From Stappia sp. (GTDB taxonomy: Bacteria > Pseudomonadota > Alphaproteobacteria > Rhizobiales > Stappiaceae): a stretch of DNA of 32,007 nt. The notes beneath the pieces were generated by a model. That model had not been told where the DNA came from, made no database searches, and worked only from the letters and a program-made list of their open reading frames with translations. The stretch lies in the NCBI GenBank assembly GCA_002722295.1, contig PBLF01000006.1, positions 1-32,007 of the forward strand, written 5' to 3'. This document shows, one piece after another, positions 1-8,376 of this stretch. The translations under genes and the position numbers were made by a program. How positions within the stretch are numbered: the stretch's first letter is position 1; each line of letters begins with the position of its first letter.

Positions 1-32
1 ATCTGCGCCTCGGTGAAACGGCTCTTCCTCAT
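1..32 (-). CDS. IS3-family transposase OrfA, first residues only
   Basis: Only the first ten codons are inside the window. They read MRKSRFTEAQ on the minus strand from an ATG at 32. This matches the very conserved start of IS3-family OrfA proteins (M-K/R-K-S-R-F-T/S-E-x-Q-I), which carry the helix-turn-helix that binds the element's ends and are normally joined to OrfB by a programmed frameshift. A GGAG ribosome site lies at about 42-45. The gene is oriented in the same direction as the capsule genes it interrupts. The family call rests on ten residues plus the adjoining inverted repeat, so the subgroup is uncertain. Confidence 0.6.
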   Translation of the reverse strand, partial: MRKSRFTEAQ

Positions 33-98
33 TCGTCTGCTCCTTCGCGGTTGAGCAGACTCTACATCAGACTGAGGGATCTACCGGGGGGCAGGTCA
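1..98 (-). mobile_element. End of an IS3-family insertion sequence (partial)
   Basis: Read on the minus strand, the sequence from 98 leftwards starts with TGACCTGCCCCCC, which resembles the terminal inverted repeat of IS3-family elements (IS51/IS407-like, from memory). A ribosome site and the start of an orfA-like gene follow within about 70 bases. The junction falls inside the kpsT-like reading frame, so this looks like an insertion. The other end and the expected 3-4 bp target duplication lie outside the window and could not be checked. Confidence 0.68.
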
Positions 99-492
99 CA
101 AGGCGCGCTTTCATGCCGCTGGAGTAGGTCTTGATCGGCAAGGACATGGACCGGCCGAGCTCGGAGAACTCCTCCACATAGGCCACGACGCGCTCCGTAT
201 CCTCGCCATACATGCGCGCGACGAATTTCGCGTTTTCCATGCCTGTCATGTCGCCGTTGAACCCGCCGCTGAAACCCAGCGGCCACGACACGATGCCATG
301 GCGAAGGATGCGTCCGCGATCCGGCAGCTCCGCGCCCGCGATCAGCCGCATCAGCGTGGACTTGCCGGCGCCATTCTCGCCAAGGATGGCGATGTTGCGG
401 TCCGAAGGCAGATCCAGCGTCACATCGTCGACGATGACCTTTCGGACGCCTTTGAGGCGGTAGGTTTTCCTGACACCGCGAAAGCTGATCAT
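67..492 (-). pseudogene. kpsT: Capsule-polysaccharide ABC transporter ATPase (KpsT-like), truncated by IS insertion
   Basis: The protein is the nucleotide-binding subunit of an ABC-2 capsule exporter (KpsT/CtrD/BexA family). Walker A (GENGAGKST) is at residues 38-46. The 'YSSGM' form of the ABC signature, typical of polysaccharide exporters, is near residues 125-129. Native sequence ends at about residue 131 (base 100). The next ten residues (VTCPPVDPSV, then stop) are read from the insertion-sequence end. Family members are about 215-220 residues, so Walker B, the catalytic glutamate and the switch histidine are missing from this reading frame. The ATG at 492 lies 9 bases after the kpsM stop, as expected for an operon. 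If the rest of the gene lies beyond the element, capsule export by this operon should be inactive unless another ATPase substitutes. Confidence 0.85.
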
Positions 493-501
493 GACGCCGC
501 C

Positions 502-1290
502 CTAGTTCTGGTGCTTCCGATAGAGGCGTTCCGCTCCAAAGGCCACGAAAAACAGGATTGCGATGTACATGCACAGATAGGGCACATCAAGGACCTGACT
601 GTGATAGTTGCTGTAATAGCCGACGCGGAAAAGGTCGATCGCCTGAAGAATGGGATTCCACGACAGCCAGTATCTCATGGTCGGCGGGAAATTCGACGGG
701 ATGAAGAACACGCCCGACAGGAAAAACAGCGGTCGCGTGATGACCGCTTCGATCCTTCGCCAGGTCGGCCAGAGCATGTAGATGACGGCATTGGTCAGCC
801 CGGCGCCCAGGCCGAGTGCCGCGATTGCCCCGATGGCCAGAAGCACCACGTCCAGGCGATGCGGAAAATGCGCAAGCCCCAGCGTGATCAGTCCCCCGAA
901 GAAAATGATGTAGATGAAAAGATAGGTCATCAGGATCACGAGAAACCGCGCGAAAACCACATCGGTTTCCTTGACCAGTGGATAGGCCAGGAGCCCGCGA
1001 TTGGCCTCGAAGACCGCCATCAGTGAGCCCGACAGCTTCTGATACAGATTGTAGATGAGAATGCCCGTGGCGAAGAACAGGGCGAAACTCGTCCCGATCG
1101 GCGGATGGCGTGATATGAGCGAGAAGATGAACGTGAGCAGCGCCGTTCCCAGAACCGGCTCGAAGATCGCCCAGAAGTAGCCGAGCTTCACGGCACCGAA
1201 GGTCACGCGCGCCTCGCGCAGCGCAAGAGCGCCGACGACGCGCGCCTTGATGACGATCGGGTTCTCGCGAGATCGCACTGCTGTGGTCAT
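502..1290 (-). CDS. kpsM: Capsule-polysaccharide ABC transporter permease (KpsM-like, ABC-2 type)
   Basis: A 262-residue inner-membrane protein of the ABC-2 permease family that moves lipid-linked capsular polysaccharide across the inner membrane together with KpsT. It shows the family's layout: a short cytoplasmic N-terminus (about 30 residues, with 'ALALREARVTFG'), then about six hydrophobic segments, and a conserved region near residues 185-215 with 'FFLSGVFFIPSNFP', characteristic of polysaccharide and teichoic-acid exporters. Length is normal for KpsM/CtrC/BexB. It lies between kpsE (55-base gap) and kpsT (9-base gap) on the same strand, the usual order E-M-T. The gene itself looks intact, but its partner ATPase is interrupted. 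Lipopolysaccharide O-antigen permeases (Wzm) are the nearest alternative. The neighbouring KpsE favours capsule. Confidence 0.9.
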   Translation of the reverse strand: MTTAVRSRENPIVIKARVVGALALREARVTFGAVKLGYFWAIFEPVLGTALLTFIFSLISRHPPIGTSFALFFATGILIYNLYQKLSGSLMAVFEANRGLLAYPLVKETDVVFARFLVILMTYLFIYIIFFGGLITLGLAHFPHRLDVVLLAIGAIAALGLGAGLTNAVIYMLWPTWRRIEAVITRPLFFLSGVFFIPSNFPPTMRYWLSWNPILQAIDLFRVGYYSNYHSQVLDVPYLCMYIAILFFVAFGAERLYRKHQN

Positions 1291-1345
1291 TCGTCTTTTG
1301 TCCGCGCCATGGCCGGATCAGGCCCCGCGCCGCGATACACAGTCG

Positions 1346-2665
1346 CTACTGCATGTTGTCCCGGATCGAGTACGCCAGAAGCACCCCGATTCCCCAGAGG
1401 ATGAGCGACACAATGAATACCAGCGCGGTGTCGATATACCGATAGGGGTAGAGTGCCAGTTCCGGGACACTGGGCGATTCGAACACCGCGAGGAAGCGCT
1501 GCTGCCGGTCTGCCTCCGCACGCGCGCGTTCGAGGGCAGAGAGCGAGGCGGCATAGGCCTTCTGCGCGAACTCGAGATCGACCTTGAGCTTTTCGTAGTC
1601 GGAGAGCAGCGCGGACAGCCCGCCGCCGGAGCGCAGCGGATCGGGAACGTCCTCGTTCACTTCCGTCTGTTTCTCGAGCAGTTGCTGCTCGAGTGCCGCT
1701 ATCTGCTTTCTCAGTTGCACGACGGACGGCGCATCGTCGCTGAGGGAACTCTCGAGGGTCCCAAGCCTTGCGCGCAGTTCGACCAGCCGGCCTTCGATGC
1801 TCGCGACCAGTTCCACCTGTGCGGCGGCCGAGGCGGCCGGATCGACGGCGCTTGACGACGTCCGGAACTGGCGCATCCGGTCCCGGATGACCTTCAGCCG
1901 CAGTTCCGCGCTCGCCGTTTCCCGCTTTGCGAACTGCACCGCGTCTTCGCGCGCCTGCGCCGAAAGGCGATTGATGAGGTCCTGACTGTGCTTGACCACA
2001 AGCGCGGCGATGGCTTCGGCATCGGCGGGGGTAAACGCCTGCACCTCGAACTTGGAGATCGCGGACGTGTTGTCGTAGGACGGCGAAACCATGTCGCGCC
2101 AATAGTCAACGAGGTCCTCGATCGGCGCCTGGGGATCAAGACGATAGGCGAAATCGACTCCCGGCCGGCTGAACGCCGCCCTCAGATCGAACTCCTTCTC
2201 GACCTTCTCCACGATCTCCCGGCTGTGCAGGTACTGAAGCAGGATGAAGGAATCGGTCGTCGTGGTTCCCACGCTGGAAAGGCCGCTGATTGCACCCAGG
2301 AAGTCGCCGCCGGGCACCGTATTGTCCATGCTGCGGACCGAGAAGCTCGCTCCGGCGACATAGCGGTCGGACGCGATCAGCAGGAAGTAGGCGGCTCCAA
2401 GCAGCGTCGGTATGAGCACGCAGAGCACGAAGGACGCCTTCAGGATCAGCCGTCGCACGCCCTGGGGGCGGATGTTTTGCTCGGCCTTGCGAACAATGGC
2501 CGCGGCTGCGCGGTCGATTCTCAGGGGAACGACGCGGGGTTCCTTCGCCGCCTTGTCGGCAACCTGGCCGCCCGCCGACGCTTCCTTGACGCCGGTTTTC
2601 TCCTTGAGAGCCGCTACACCACTCGCCTTGGTGTCAACAGGTTTCGCTTCCGCGTTGTCAGACAT
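1346..2665 (-). CDS. kpsE: Capsule export inner-membrane/periplasmic adaptor (KpsE/CtrB/BexC family)
   Basis: A 439-residue polysaccharide co-polymerase-type protein that links the inner-membrane ABC exporter to the outer-membrane channel. There is a cytoplasmic N-terminus of about 75 residues rich in Ala, Lys and Glu. A first transmembrane helix follows at about residues 80-105 ('LCVLIPTLLGAAYFLLIASDRY'-like). The large periplasmic part carries long heptad-like segments (roughly 215-380), and a second transmembrane helix lies near the C-terminus ('FIVSLILWGIGVLLAYSI'). The 'ASDRYVAGASFSVRS' stretch after the first helix is typical of KpsE/CtrB proteins. It is the first gene of the minus-strand operon, followed by kpsM and kpsT. 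The outer-membrane protein (KpsD/CtrA) and the lipid-synthesis genes are not in the window. Confidence 0.9.
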   Translation of the reverse strand: MSDNAEAKPVDTKASGVAALKEKTGVKEASAGGQVADKAAKEPRVVPLRIDRAAAAIVRKAEQNIRPQGVRRLILKASFVLCVLIPTLLGAAYFLLIASDRYVAGASFSVRSMDNTVPGGDFLGAISGLSSVGTTTTDSFILLQYLHSREIVEKVEKEFDLRAAFSRPGVDFAYRLDPQAPIEDLVDYWRDMVSPSYDNTSAISKFEVQAFTPADAEAIAALVVKHSQDLINRLSAQAREDAVQFAKRETASAELRLKVIRDRMRQFRTSSSAVDPAASAAAQVELVASIEGRLVELRARLGTLESSLSDDAPSVVQLRKQIAALEQQLLEKQTEVNEDVPDPLRSGGGLSALLSDYEKLKVDLEFAQKAYAASLSALERARAEADRQQRFLAVFESPSVPELALYPYRYIDTALVFIVSLILWGIGVLLAYSIRDNMQ

Positions 2666-3044
2666 CTATTGAGGCACCGCAGTTGGTTTGCACGGCATTA
2701 AGAGATACCACCAAATCACAACGATCCGTTGCCAAATTGGAAATTTGATGGCGACGAACAGGCGCCGGGGTGACCGGGAGCGTGTTTCCGGTCACTACAG
2801 CGTGGAGTTGGTCCGTTGTTTTGAACTCATGCGGCGTCCGTTTGCAAATTCAATCTCGGGTCTCCTCGCCCGGGGCTTATCCGCAGCATGATTTTTGTAA
2901 ATTTATCTCGGCATCCATAGTGACTTGTTCAGCGGCGCGGCTTATCAGACACGGCGGTTGGCATTGCATGGGGGAGCGAGCCGCAGGAGCTGCTTCGGGC
3001 ATGACGCCTGGATGTGGCAAGAGCCTGACAGTTGGCGAGCCTTC
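2666..3044. other. Intergenic region between divergent kpsE and diguanylate cyclase genes
   Basis: 379 bases with no convincing gene. It must hold the promoters for the leftward capsule operon and the rightward cyclase gene, but I see no clear -35/-10 pair. It is richer in A and T than its surroundings in two patches (about 2700-2750 and 2888-2912). It contains one inverted repeat (listed separately). The short open frames here have no protein resemblance. Confidence 0.6.
2733..2747. promoter_or_regulatory. Candidate operator: CAAATT-GGA-AATTTG inverted repeat upstream of kpsE
   Basis: A perfect 6+6 base inverted repeat with a 3-base centre, 68 bases before the kpsE start and in the AT-rich part of the intergenic region. 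Size and position suit a dimeric repressor site. No regulator is identifiable, and a short AT-rich palindrome can arise by chance. Confidence 0.3.
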
Positions 3045-4223
3045 ATGACCCTCGATTTCACGACCCTCTACGTTGTCATCCTCCTGAATTCGATCGGCAT
3101 TGCCGTCGTCTGGGCCGGTGTCGCCATTTCCTATCCCAAACTCGTGGCGGCGCGCTTCTGGCTGGGAGCGCTGATCTGCACGAGTTTCGGCGGGATCATG
3201 CTGTACATCGAGGCTGCCGAGAGCGCGCGATTCTGGACCTTTCTGGGGATCGCGGCGATCGGCCTGGGCTACAGTCTGATCTGGCAGGGGGTGCAGGTCT
3301 TTCTGGGCCGCTCCGCGCGATGGCCGATGGCCATGGGCTACATGGTGGCCTGCGTGTTTGTTCTGGCGCTCGCCGGTGACACGAGAGCGGGGCAGAATGT
3401 CGTCTTCTCCGCGATCCAGATCCCTCCGATGATCTTCAGCGCCCTGGCGCTCAGGTCGGAGAAAAGTTTCGGACTGGGCACCCTGGTGGCGCTCGCCGCC
3501 GCCGGTATCGCTCTTTTCGGCCAGTCGGTCGAGGTGGTGACCAATCTCATGCGCATCGCTGGTGCGCTCTCCGATGAAGGCTACTACGCCTTCGCGGCCT
3601 GGCTTCTGATGGCGACGATCATCGGCACCAGCACGCTGAATTTCGGTTTTCTCCTGATGGCGATTGACCAGTTGAACTCGGAGCTGGCAGCTCTTGCCAC
3701 CCGTGACGATCTCACGGGGCTTCTCAACCGGCGCGGCATGCGCGAGCGTTCGGCGTTGATCGCCAAGCGCGCGAAGCGGCAGGGGGAAAAGGTCTGCGTG
3801 GTGATGATCGACCTCGATGGCCTCAAGGTGATCAACGACACCCATGGCCACGGTGCGGGCGATGCCTGCCTCGTTCACGTGGCCCGGCTTGCCAAGGGCC
3901 TGCTGCGTCCGGCGGATGTGCTGGCGAGGTTGGGCGGAGATGAATTCGCGGTGCTGCTGCCGGTTCATGAGGTCGGCGCGGCGGAGCGTTTCGCCGAGGC
4001 GCTTGCCGGGGCCGTGTCCTCGACGCCCGCCGTTCACCTCGGCTCCGTCATCGAGACCTCCGTCAGTGTCGGCCTGAGCGTCTGGGACCCGGCGAGCGGA
4101 AAGCCGCTGTCCGATCACCTGCAGGATGCGGATACGGCGCTCTACGAGACCAAGCGAAGCGGCCGGAACGGGTATTCCGTCTTCGATCCGGAACGTGGGG
4201 CGCCCGCAACCTCGCCGACGTGA
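3045..4223 (+). CDS. Membrane-bound diguanylate cyclase (GGDEF domain)
   Basis: This enzyme should make cyclic di-GMP from two GTP. The N-terminal half (about residues 1-205) has roughly six hydrophobic segments and looks like a membrane sensor module; I do not recognise a named one. The GGDEF domain follows, starting 'TRDDLTGLLNRRGM' and including 'MIDLDGLKVINDTHGHGAGD'. The active-site motif GGDEF is intact at residues 297-301. An inhibitory I-site, RPAD (288-291), sits exactly five residues before it, so product feedback inhibition is likely. I chose the ATG at 3045 because a hydrophobic segment starts right after it. The frame is open upstream to 2925, and an in-frame ATG at 3012 is possible, but those extra residues look non-coding. 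It is divergent from the capsule operon, which suggests (inference) control of surface polysaccharide or attachment. There is no EAL domain. Confidence 0.9.
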   Translation: MTLDFTTLYVVILLNSIGIAVVWAGVAISYPKLVAARFWLGALICTSFGGIMLYIEAAESARFWTFLGIAAIGLGYSLIWQGVQVFLGRSARWPMAMGYMVACVFVLALAGDTRAGQNVVFSAIQIPPMIFSALALRSEKSFGLGTLVALAAAGIALFGQSVEVVTNLMRIAGALSDEGYYAFAAWLLMATIIGTSTLNFGFLLMAIDQLNSELAALATRDDLTGLLNRRGMRERSALIAKRAKRQGEKVCVVMIDLDGLKVINDTHGHGAGDACLVHVARLAKGLLRPADVLARLGGDEFAVLLPVHEVGAAERFAEALAGAVSSTPAVHLGSVIETSVSVGLSVWDPASGKPLSDHLQDADTALYETKRSGRNGYSVFDPERGAPATSPT

Positions 4224-4278
4224 TGCCGCGCCCTTGGGGCGGTGTCCGCAGACCGACATCGGGGGATGCCTCACTTCG

Positions 4279-5190
4279 TCAGGCGGGTCCGGACGCGTGG
4301 CGCGGTGGCGCCTCCGCGCTTTTGACGAGCCAGTCGGCGAACAGGCGGGCGCGGCTCGTCGCGCGCGGGTGGACCCTGAGCTCGAAAGGAGAGGGGGAGG
4401 GGATGCTGTCCGCCACGAGCTTCACCAGCCGCCCTTCTCTCATCAGGTCGCCGACGAGACCGTCCCAGCCCAGGACCGCTCCCACGTCGTCCTGCGCCGC
4501 CTGAAGCGCGATCATGTAGTTGTTCACGTGCAGCCTGCGGCGCTTCGGTTCGCCGTGCCCCAGGGCGGCGAACCAGTCGTCCCAGGTGGTCCAGCCGGTC
4601 TCCTTGCCGCTTGCGTGGATGAGGGGCGCCTTGTGCAGGTCCTCGAGCGTCGAAATCGCGAAGTCGGCGGCGAAACGCTTCGTTCCAAGCGCGACGATCA
4701 TGTCGCGGAACAGTTCGCGGTGGTCGGCTCCGCTTTCCTGCGTGCCGCCGTAGTGGATGCTGAGGTCGCATCTGGCAGTCATGCCGGGCACGTCGCTGAT
4801 GATCTGCGAAACCGTGATCTCCGGATGGATCTTCCAGAACGCGGTGATCTTCGGCGTCAGCCAGAGAGCGCTGAAGGCGGTGCTGGTGCCGATGGTGACG
4901 TCGACCGTTTCGGGGCGGTCGCGGATGTGGGCGAGAGCGTCCGATATGCCCTCGAAACCCCGCTGCGCCGCGATGAAAAGGAACGCTCCCTTCTCGGTCA
5001 GCTCGACCCCGCGATGCTGACGCAGAAACAGGCTGCAGCCGAGGTCGGTTTCCAGCGCCTTTATCTGATGGCTTATGGCCGCCGGCGTCACGTTCAGTTC
5101 CTGCGCGGCCTTCTTGAAGCTTGAACTCCTGGCTGCCGCCTCGAAGCAGACGAGTGCGGTCATCGAGGAAAAGTCATAGGGGCGTGACAT
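4279..5190 (-). CDS. LysR-family transcriptional regulator (GcvA-like)
   Basis: A 303-residue LysR-type regulator. The winged helix-turn-helix lies at about residues 10-68 ('AARSSSFKKAAQELNVTPAA' then 'ISHQIKALETDLGCSLF'), the pattern of the GcvA-like subgroup. The C-terminal two-lobed effector-binding domain runs from about residue 90 to 295. It is transcribed divergently from the gbcA-like gene with 132 bases between the starts, the classic arrangement for a LysR activator of its neighbour. Its 3' end converges on the diguanylate cyclase gene with a 55-base gap. The effector is unknown; a betaine or its demethylated product is a reasonable guess from context. Pseudomonas gbc genes are controlled by an AraC-family protein (GbdR), so regulation here differs. 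Confidence 0.9.
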   Translation of the reverse strand: MSRPYDFSSMTALVCFEAAARSSSFKKAAQELNVTPAAISHQIKALETDLGCSLFLRQHRGVELTEKGAFLFIAAQRGFEGISDALAHIRDRPETVDVTIGTSTAFSALWLTPKITAFWKIHPEITVSQIISDVPGMTARCDLSIHYGGTQESGADHRELFRDMIVALGTKRFAADFAISTLEDLHKAPLIHASGKETGWTTWDDWFAALGHGEPKRRRLHVNNYMIALQAAQDDVGAVLGWDGLVGDLMREGRLVKLVADSIPSPSPFELRVHPRATSRARLFADWLVKSAEAPPRHASGPA

Positions 5191-5225
5191 GTGAGGCGGC
5201 CCTCGCCCTGTGGTTTTGGATTACC

Positions 5226-5243
5226 TCATCTAACTCAAGATGA
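5226..5243. promoter_or_regulatory. Candidate LysR-regulator binding site (TCATC-N8-GATGA)
   Basis: A 5+5 base inverted repeat with an 8-base centre lies between the divergent LysR and gbcA-like starts. T and A pairs 11 bases apart (5226/5238 and 5231/5243) fit the loose T-N11-A rule for LysR regulators. The region is AT-rich. The match is short, so it is a suggestion only. Confidence 0.3.
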
Positions 5244-5307
5244 ATTTTAGTGATATTGTCAATGCGGGATCCGGAGCGAGAAGATTTACCTCAGTTGAAC
5301 ATGCTGA

Positions 5308-6561
<1,254 letters not shown>

Positions 6562-6565
6562 TGCG

Positions 6566-7627
6566 ATGAGCCGGTCAAGGTCGCTGTCCTTCTGGACGGA
6601 CGTGGAGCCGCTCGAGTGCGTTTCCCGTCTGCCCGAAGCGCCGAATGTCGTGACGTTCAGCTTCCGTAGCCCGTCGGGTGCCCTCTTCAATCACGAGCCA
6701 GGCCAGTTCATCACGCTTGAACTGCCGGTGCCCGGCGGACCGCTCCACCGCACCTATACGATCTCGTCGTCACCCTCGCGGCCCGTGTCGCTCACGGTGA
6801 CGGTCAAGGCGCAGCCGGATTCCATCGGCACGCGCTGGATGATCGACAATCTCGAGAAGGGGATGCGGCTCAAGGCGATCGGGCCGGCGGGGCGGTTCTC
6901 CATAACCGAACACCCTTCGGAGAAATACCTCTTCATCTCGGCCGGCTCAGGCATCACGCCGATGGTCGCCATGACGACGTGGCTCTACGATTCCGGCGAG
7001 GAGCCCGACGTGGTCTTCATCAACTGCGCGCGCAGGCCGTCGGAGATCATCCTGCGCGAGCGGGTCGAGATGATGGCCTCGCGCATCGAGGGGATCGACG
7101 TGAAGTGGGTGGTCGAGGAGGCGGACCGTTTCCGCCCCTGGTCGGGGTATCGCGGCACCTTCAATCAGATCATGCTCGGCCTGATGGCGCAGGACTATCT
7201 GGAACGCGAGGTCTTTTGTTGCGGCCCCGAGCCCTTCATGCAGGCCGTGCGCGAGGCGCTGGTCGCGCTTGGCTACGACATGAGCCGCTATCATCAGGAG
7301 AGCTTCTCCGGTGCGCTGGAACGTGCGGAAGCGGTTCCCGACGACGTCGTGCCCGACGAACAGAACCGGGCGGAGGTGGTCTTCTCGGTGTCGGGTGTGA
7401 CCGCACGCTGCAGCGAAGCCGACACGGTGCTGGCCGCGGCCCGCGCCGAAGGGCTGGTCATCCCTTCAGGCTGCACCATGGGGATCTGCGGCACCTGCAA
7501 GGTGCTCAAGACCGATGGCGAGGTTCACATGGTGCACAATGGCGGCATCACCGACGAGGACATCGAGGAGGGTTATATTCTCGCCTGCTGCTCACGCCCT
7601 CTCGGCCGCGTCACGGTCGAGGCGTGA
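6566..7627 (+). CDS. gbcB: Ferredoxin-reductase component for the Rieske demethylase (GbcB-like)
   Basis: A 353-residue one-piece electron-transfer protein passing electrons from NAD(P)H through flavin and a plant-type [2Fe-2S] cluster to the Rieske oxygenase. In order: a flavin-binding barrel (residues about 10-110, 'HRTYTISSSP'); a nucleotide-binding domain with 'GSGITPM' and 'CCGPEPFM'; and a C-terminal ferredoxin domain (about 270-353) with 'SGCTMGICGTCKV' and 'ACCSRP' supplying four cysteines. I chose the ATG at 6566 because it follows the gbcA-like stop (6559-6561) by 4 bases and begins just before the conserved fold. The longer frame from 6383 would overlap the upstream gene out of frame. 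The 3' end overlaps the convergent tetR gene by 36 bases. Confidence 0.88.
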   Translation: MSRSRSLSFWTDVEPLECVSRLPEAPNVVTFSFRSPSGALFNHEPGQFITLELPVPGGPLHRTYTISSSPSRPVSLTVTVKAQPDSIGTRWMIDNLEKGMRLKAIGPAGRFSITEHPSEKYLFISAGSGITPMVAMTTWLYDSGEEPDVVFINCARRPSEIILRERVEMMASRIEGIDVKWVVEEADRFRPWSGYRGTFNQIMLGLMAQDYLEREVFCCGPEPFMQAVREALVALGYDMSRYHQESFSGALERAEAVPDDVVPDEQNRAEVVFSVSGVTARCSEADTVLAAARAEGLVIPSGCTMGICGTCKVLKTDGEVHMVHNGGITDEDIEEGYILACCSRPLGRVTVEA

Positions 7628-8242
7628 CGCATGGCGGGCGAAGAACCGGTCGAGTTCGCGCTGCTCGGGCTTCTGGCCGGTGAAGATCTCCACGTAGGCG
7701 GGAATGCGTTTCAGTCGCTCGCCGGCGTCTTCGCGCGTCTGCATGGAAATGTAGCCGATCTGGGTCAGGTAGATGGTGCGCGCACGCACGTCCGCGCCTG
7801 CCGGGTCGTGCCCGAAGCGCGTGAACATCGCTGCAAGAGCCTCGATGCGACGGGTGTCCGCACGCTGGACCTCGGCAAGGGTCTCGGGCGACTGCAGGGC
7901 CCAGCTCCGCACCGCGAACTCCAGGCGGGAATCGAACAGCTCCGGGTCGAGCCAGCAGTCGAACACGTTGAGCATCGCCTCGGCGATCGTCTCTGCATAG
8001 GCCTCGGCGCGACCGACAAGATTGCCCGTATTCCTGTCGCGCCAGAGCGAAACCAGCGCGTCGAGCAGAGCGACACGGTCCTTGAAGAACCAGTAGAAGC
8101 TCGTGCGCGACAGATCGAGCCGCTTGGCAAGCGGCTGGATTTTCACCGCGTCGACGCCGCCTTCCAGCAAGGCCTGGTACGCCGCCTGCAACCACAGGTC
8201 CCGCGACCCGCGCCATCCACTGTCGTTCGTCGTGTCGTCCAT
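7592..8242 (-). CDS. TetR-family transcriptional regulator
   Basis: A 216-residue TetR-type repressor candidate. The N-terminal helix-turn-helix spans about residues 12-58, with 'AAYQALLEGGVDAVKIQPLA' followed by 'KRLDLSRTSFYWFFKDRVAL', the clearest TetR signature. The helical C-terminal half forms the ligand pocket and dimer interface and has no recognisable ligand class. It is divergent from the dgcA-like gene (134 bases between starts), with repeated operator-like boxes between. This suggests it represses that gene and itself, releasing on binding a betaine-pathway compound (inference). Its last 36 bases overlap the end of the convergent gbcB-like gene, so read-through transcripts from the two would be complementary there. 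Confidence 0.9.
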   Translation of the reverse strand: MDDTTNDSGWRGSRDLWLQAAYQALLEGGVDAVKIQPLAKRLDLSRTSFYWFFKDRVALLDALVSLWRDRNTGNLVGRAEAYAETIAEAMLNVFDCWLDPELFDSRLEFAVRSWALQSPETLAEVQRADTRRIEALAAMFTRFGHDPAGADVRARTIYLTQIGYISMQTREDAGERLKRIPAYVEIFTGQKPEQRELDRFFARHASRLDRDAAERA

Positions 8243-8273
8243 GGCGCTTCATTAGGGCGTGGGGAACATCGAA

Positions 8274-8319
8274 GTCAATTTCATTGACACTGGTGAACTT
8301 GAAATTGACACTAGTGAAC
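8274..8319. promoter_or_regulatory. Candidate TetR operator: two direct repeats plus an inverted repeat over the dgcA promoter
   Basis: Two nearly identical 16-base boxes, ATTGACACTGGTGAAC (8283-8298) and ATTGACACTAGTGAAC (8304-8319), are 21 bases apart, two helical turns. The second contains the palindrome CACTAGTG. A perfect 10-base inverted repeat, GTCAATTTCA (8274-8283) and TGAAATTGAC (8300-8309), overlaps them. The second box includes TTGACA (8305-8310), which could be a -35 element for the dgcA-like gene with a weak -10 at about 8327-8332. A dimeric repressor bound here would block that promoter. The TetR gene start is 32 bases to the left. Confidence 0.6.
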
Positions 8320-8376
8320 ATTTCTGGATAGCCTCTTTTCGAGATCACCGCCAAGCCAGACAGCGGAGCCACCCAC

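Noticed and set aside
2688..3048. Short open frames of 67 and 92 codons in the kpsE-cyclase intergenic region
   Set aside because: There is no ribosome site, no family resemblance and no typical third-position bias. They overlap each other and the likely promoter region.
2877..4274. 465-codon minus-strand open frame opposite the diguanylate cyclase
   Set aside because: The plus strand carries an intact GGDEF protein. The antisense product has no recognisable motif.
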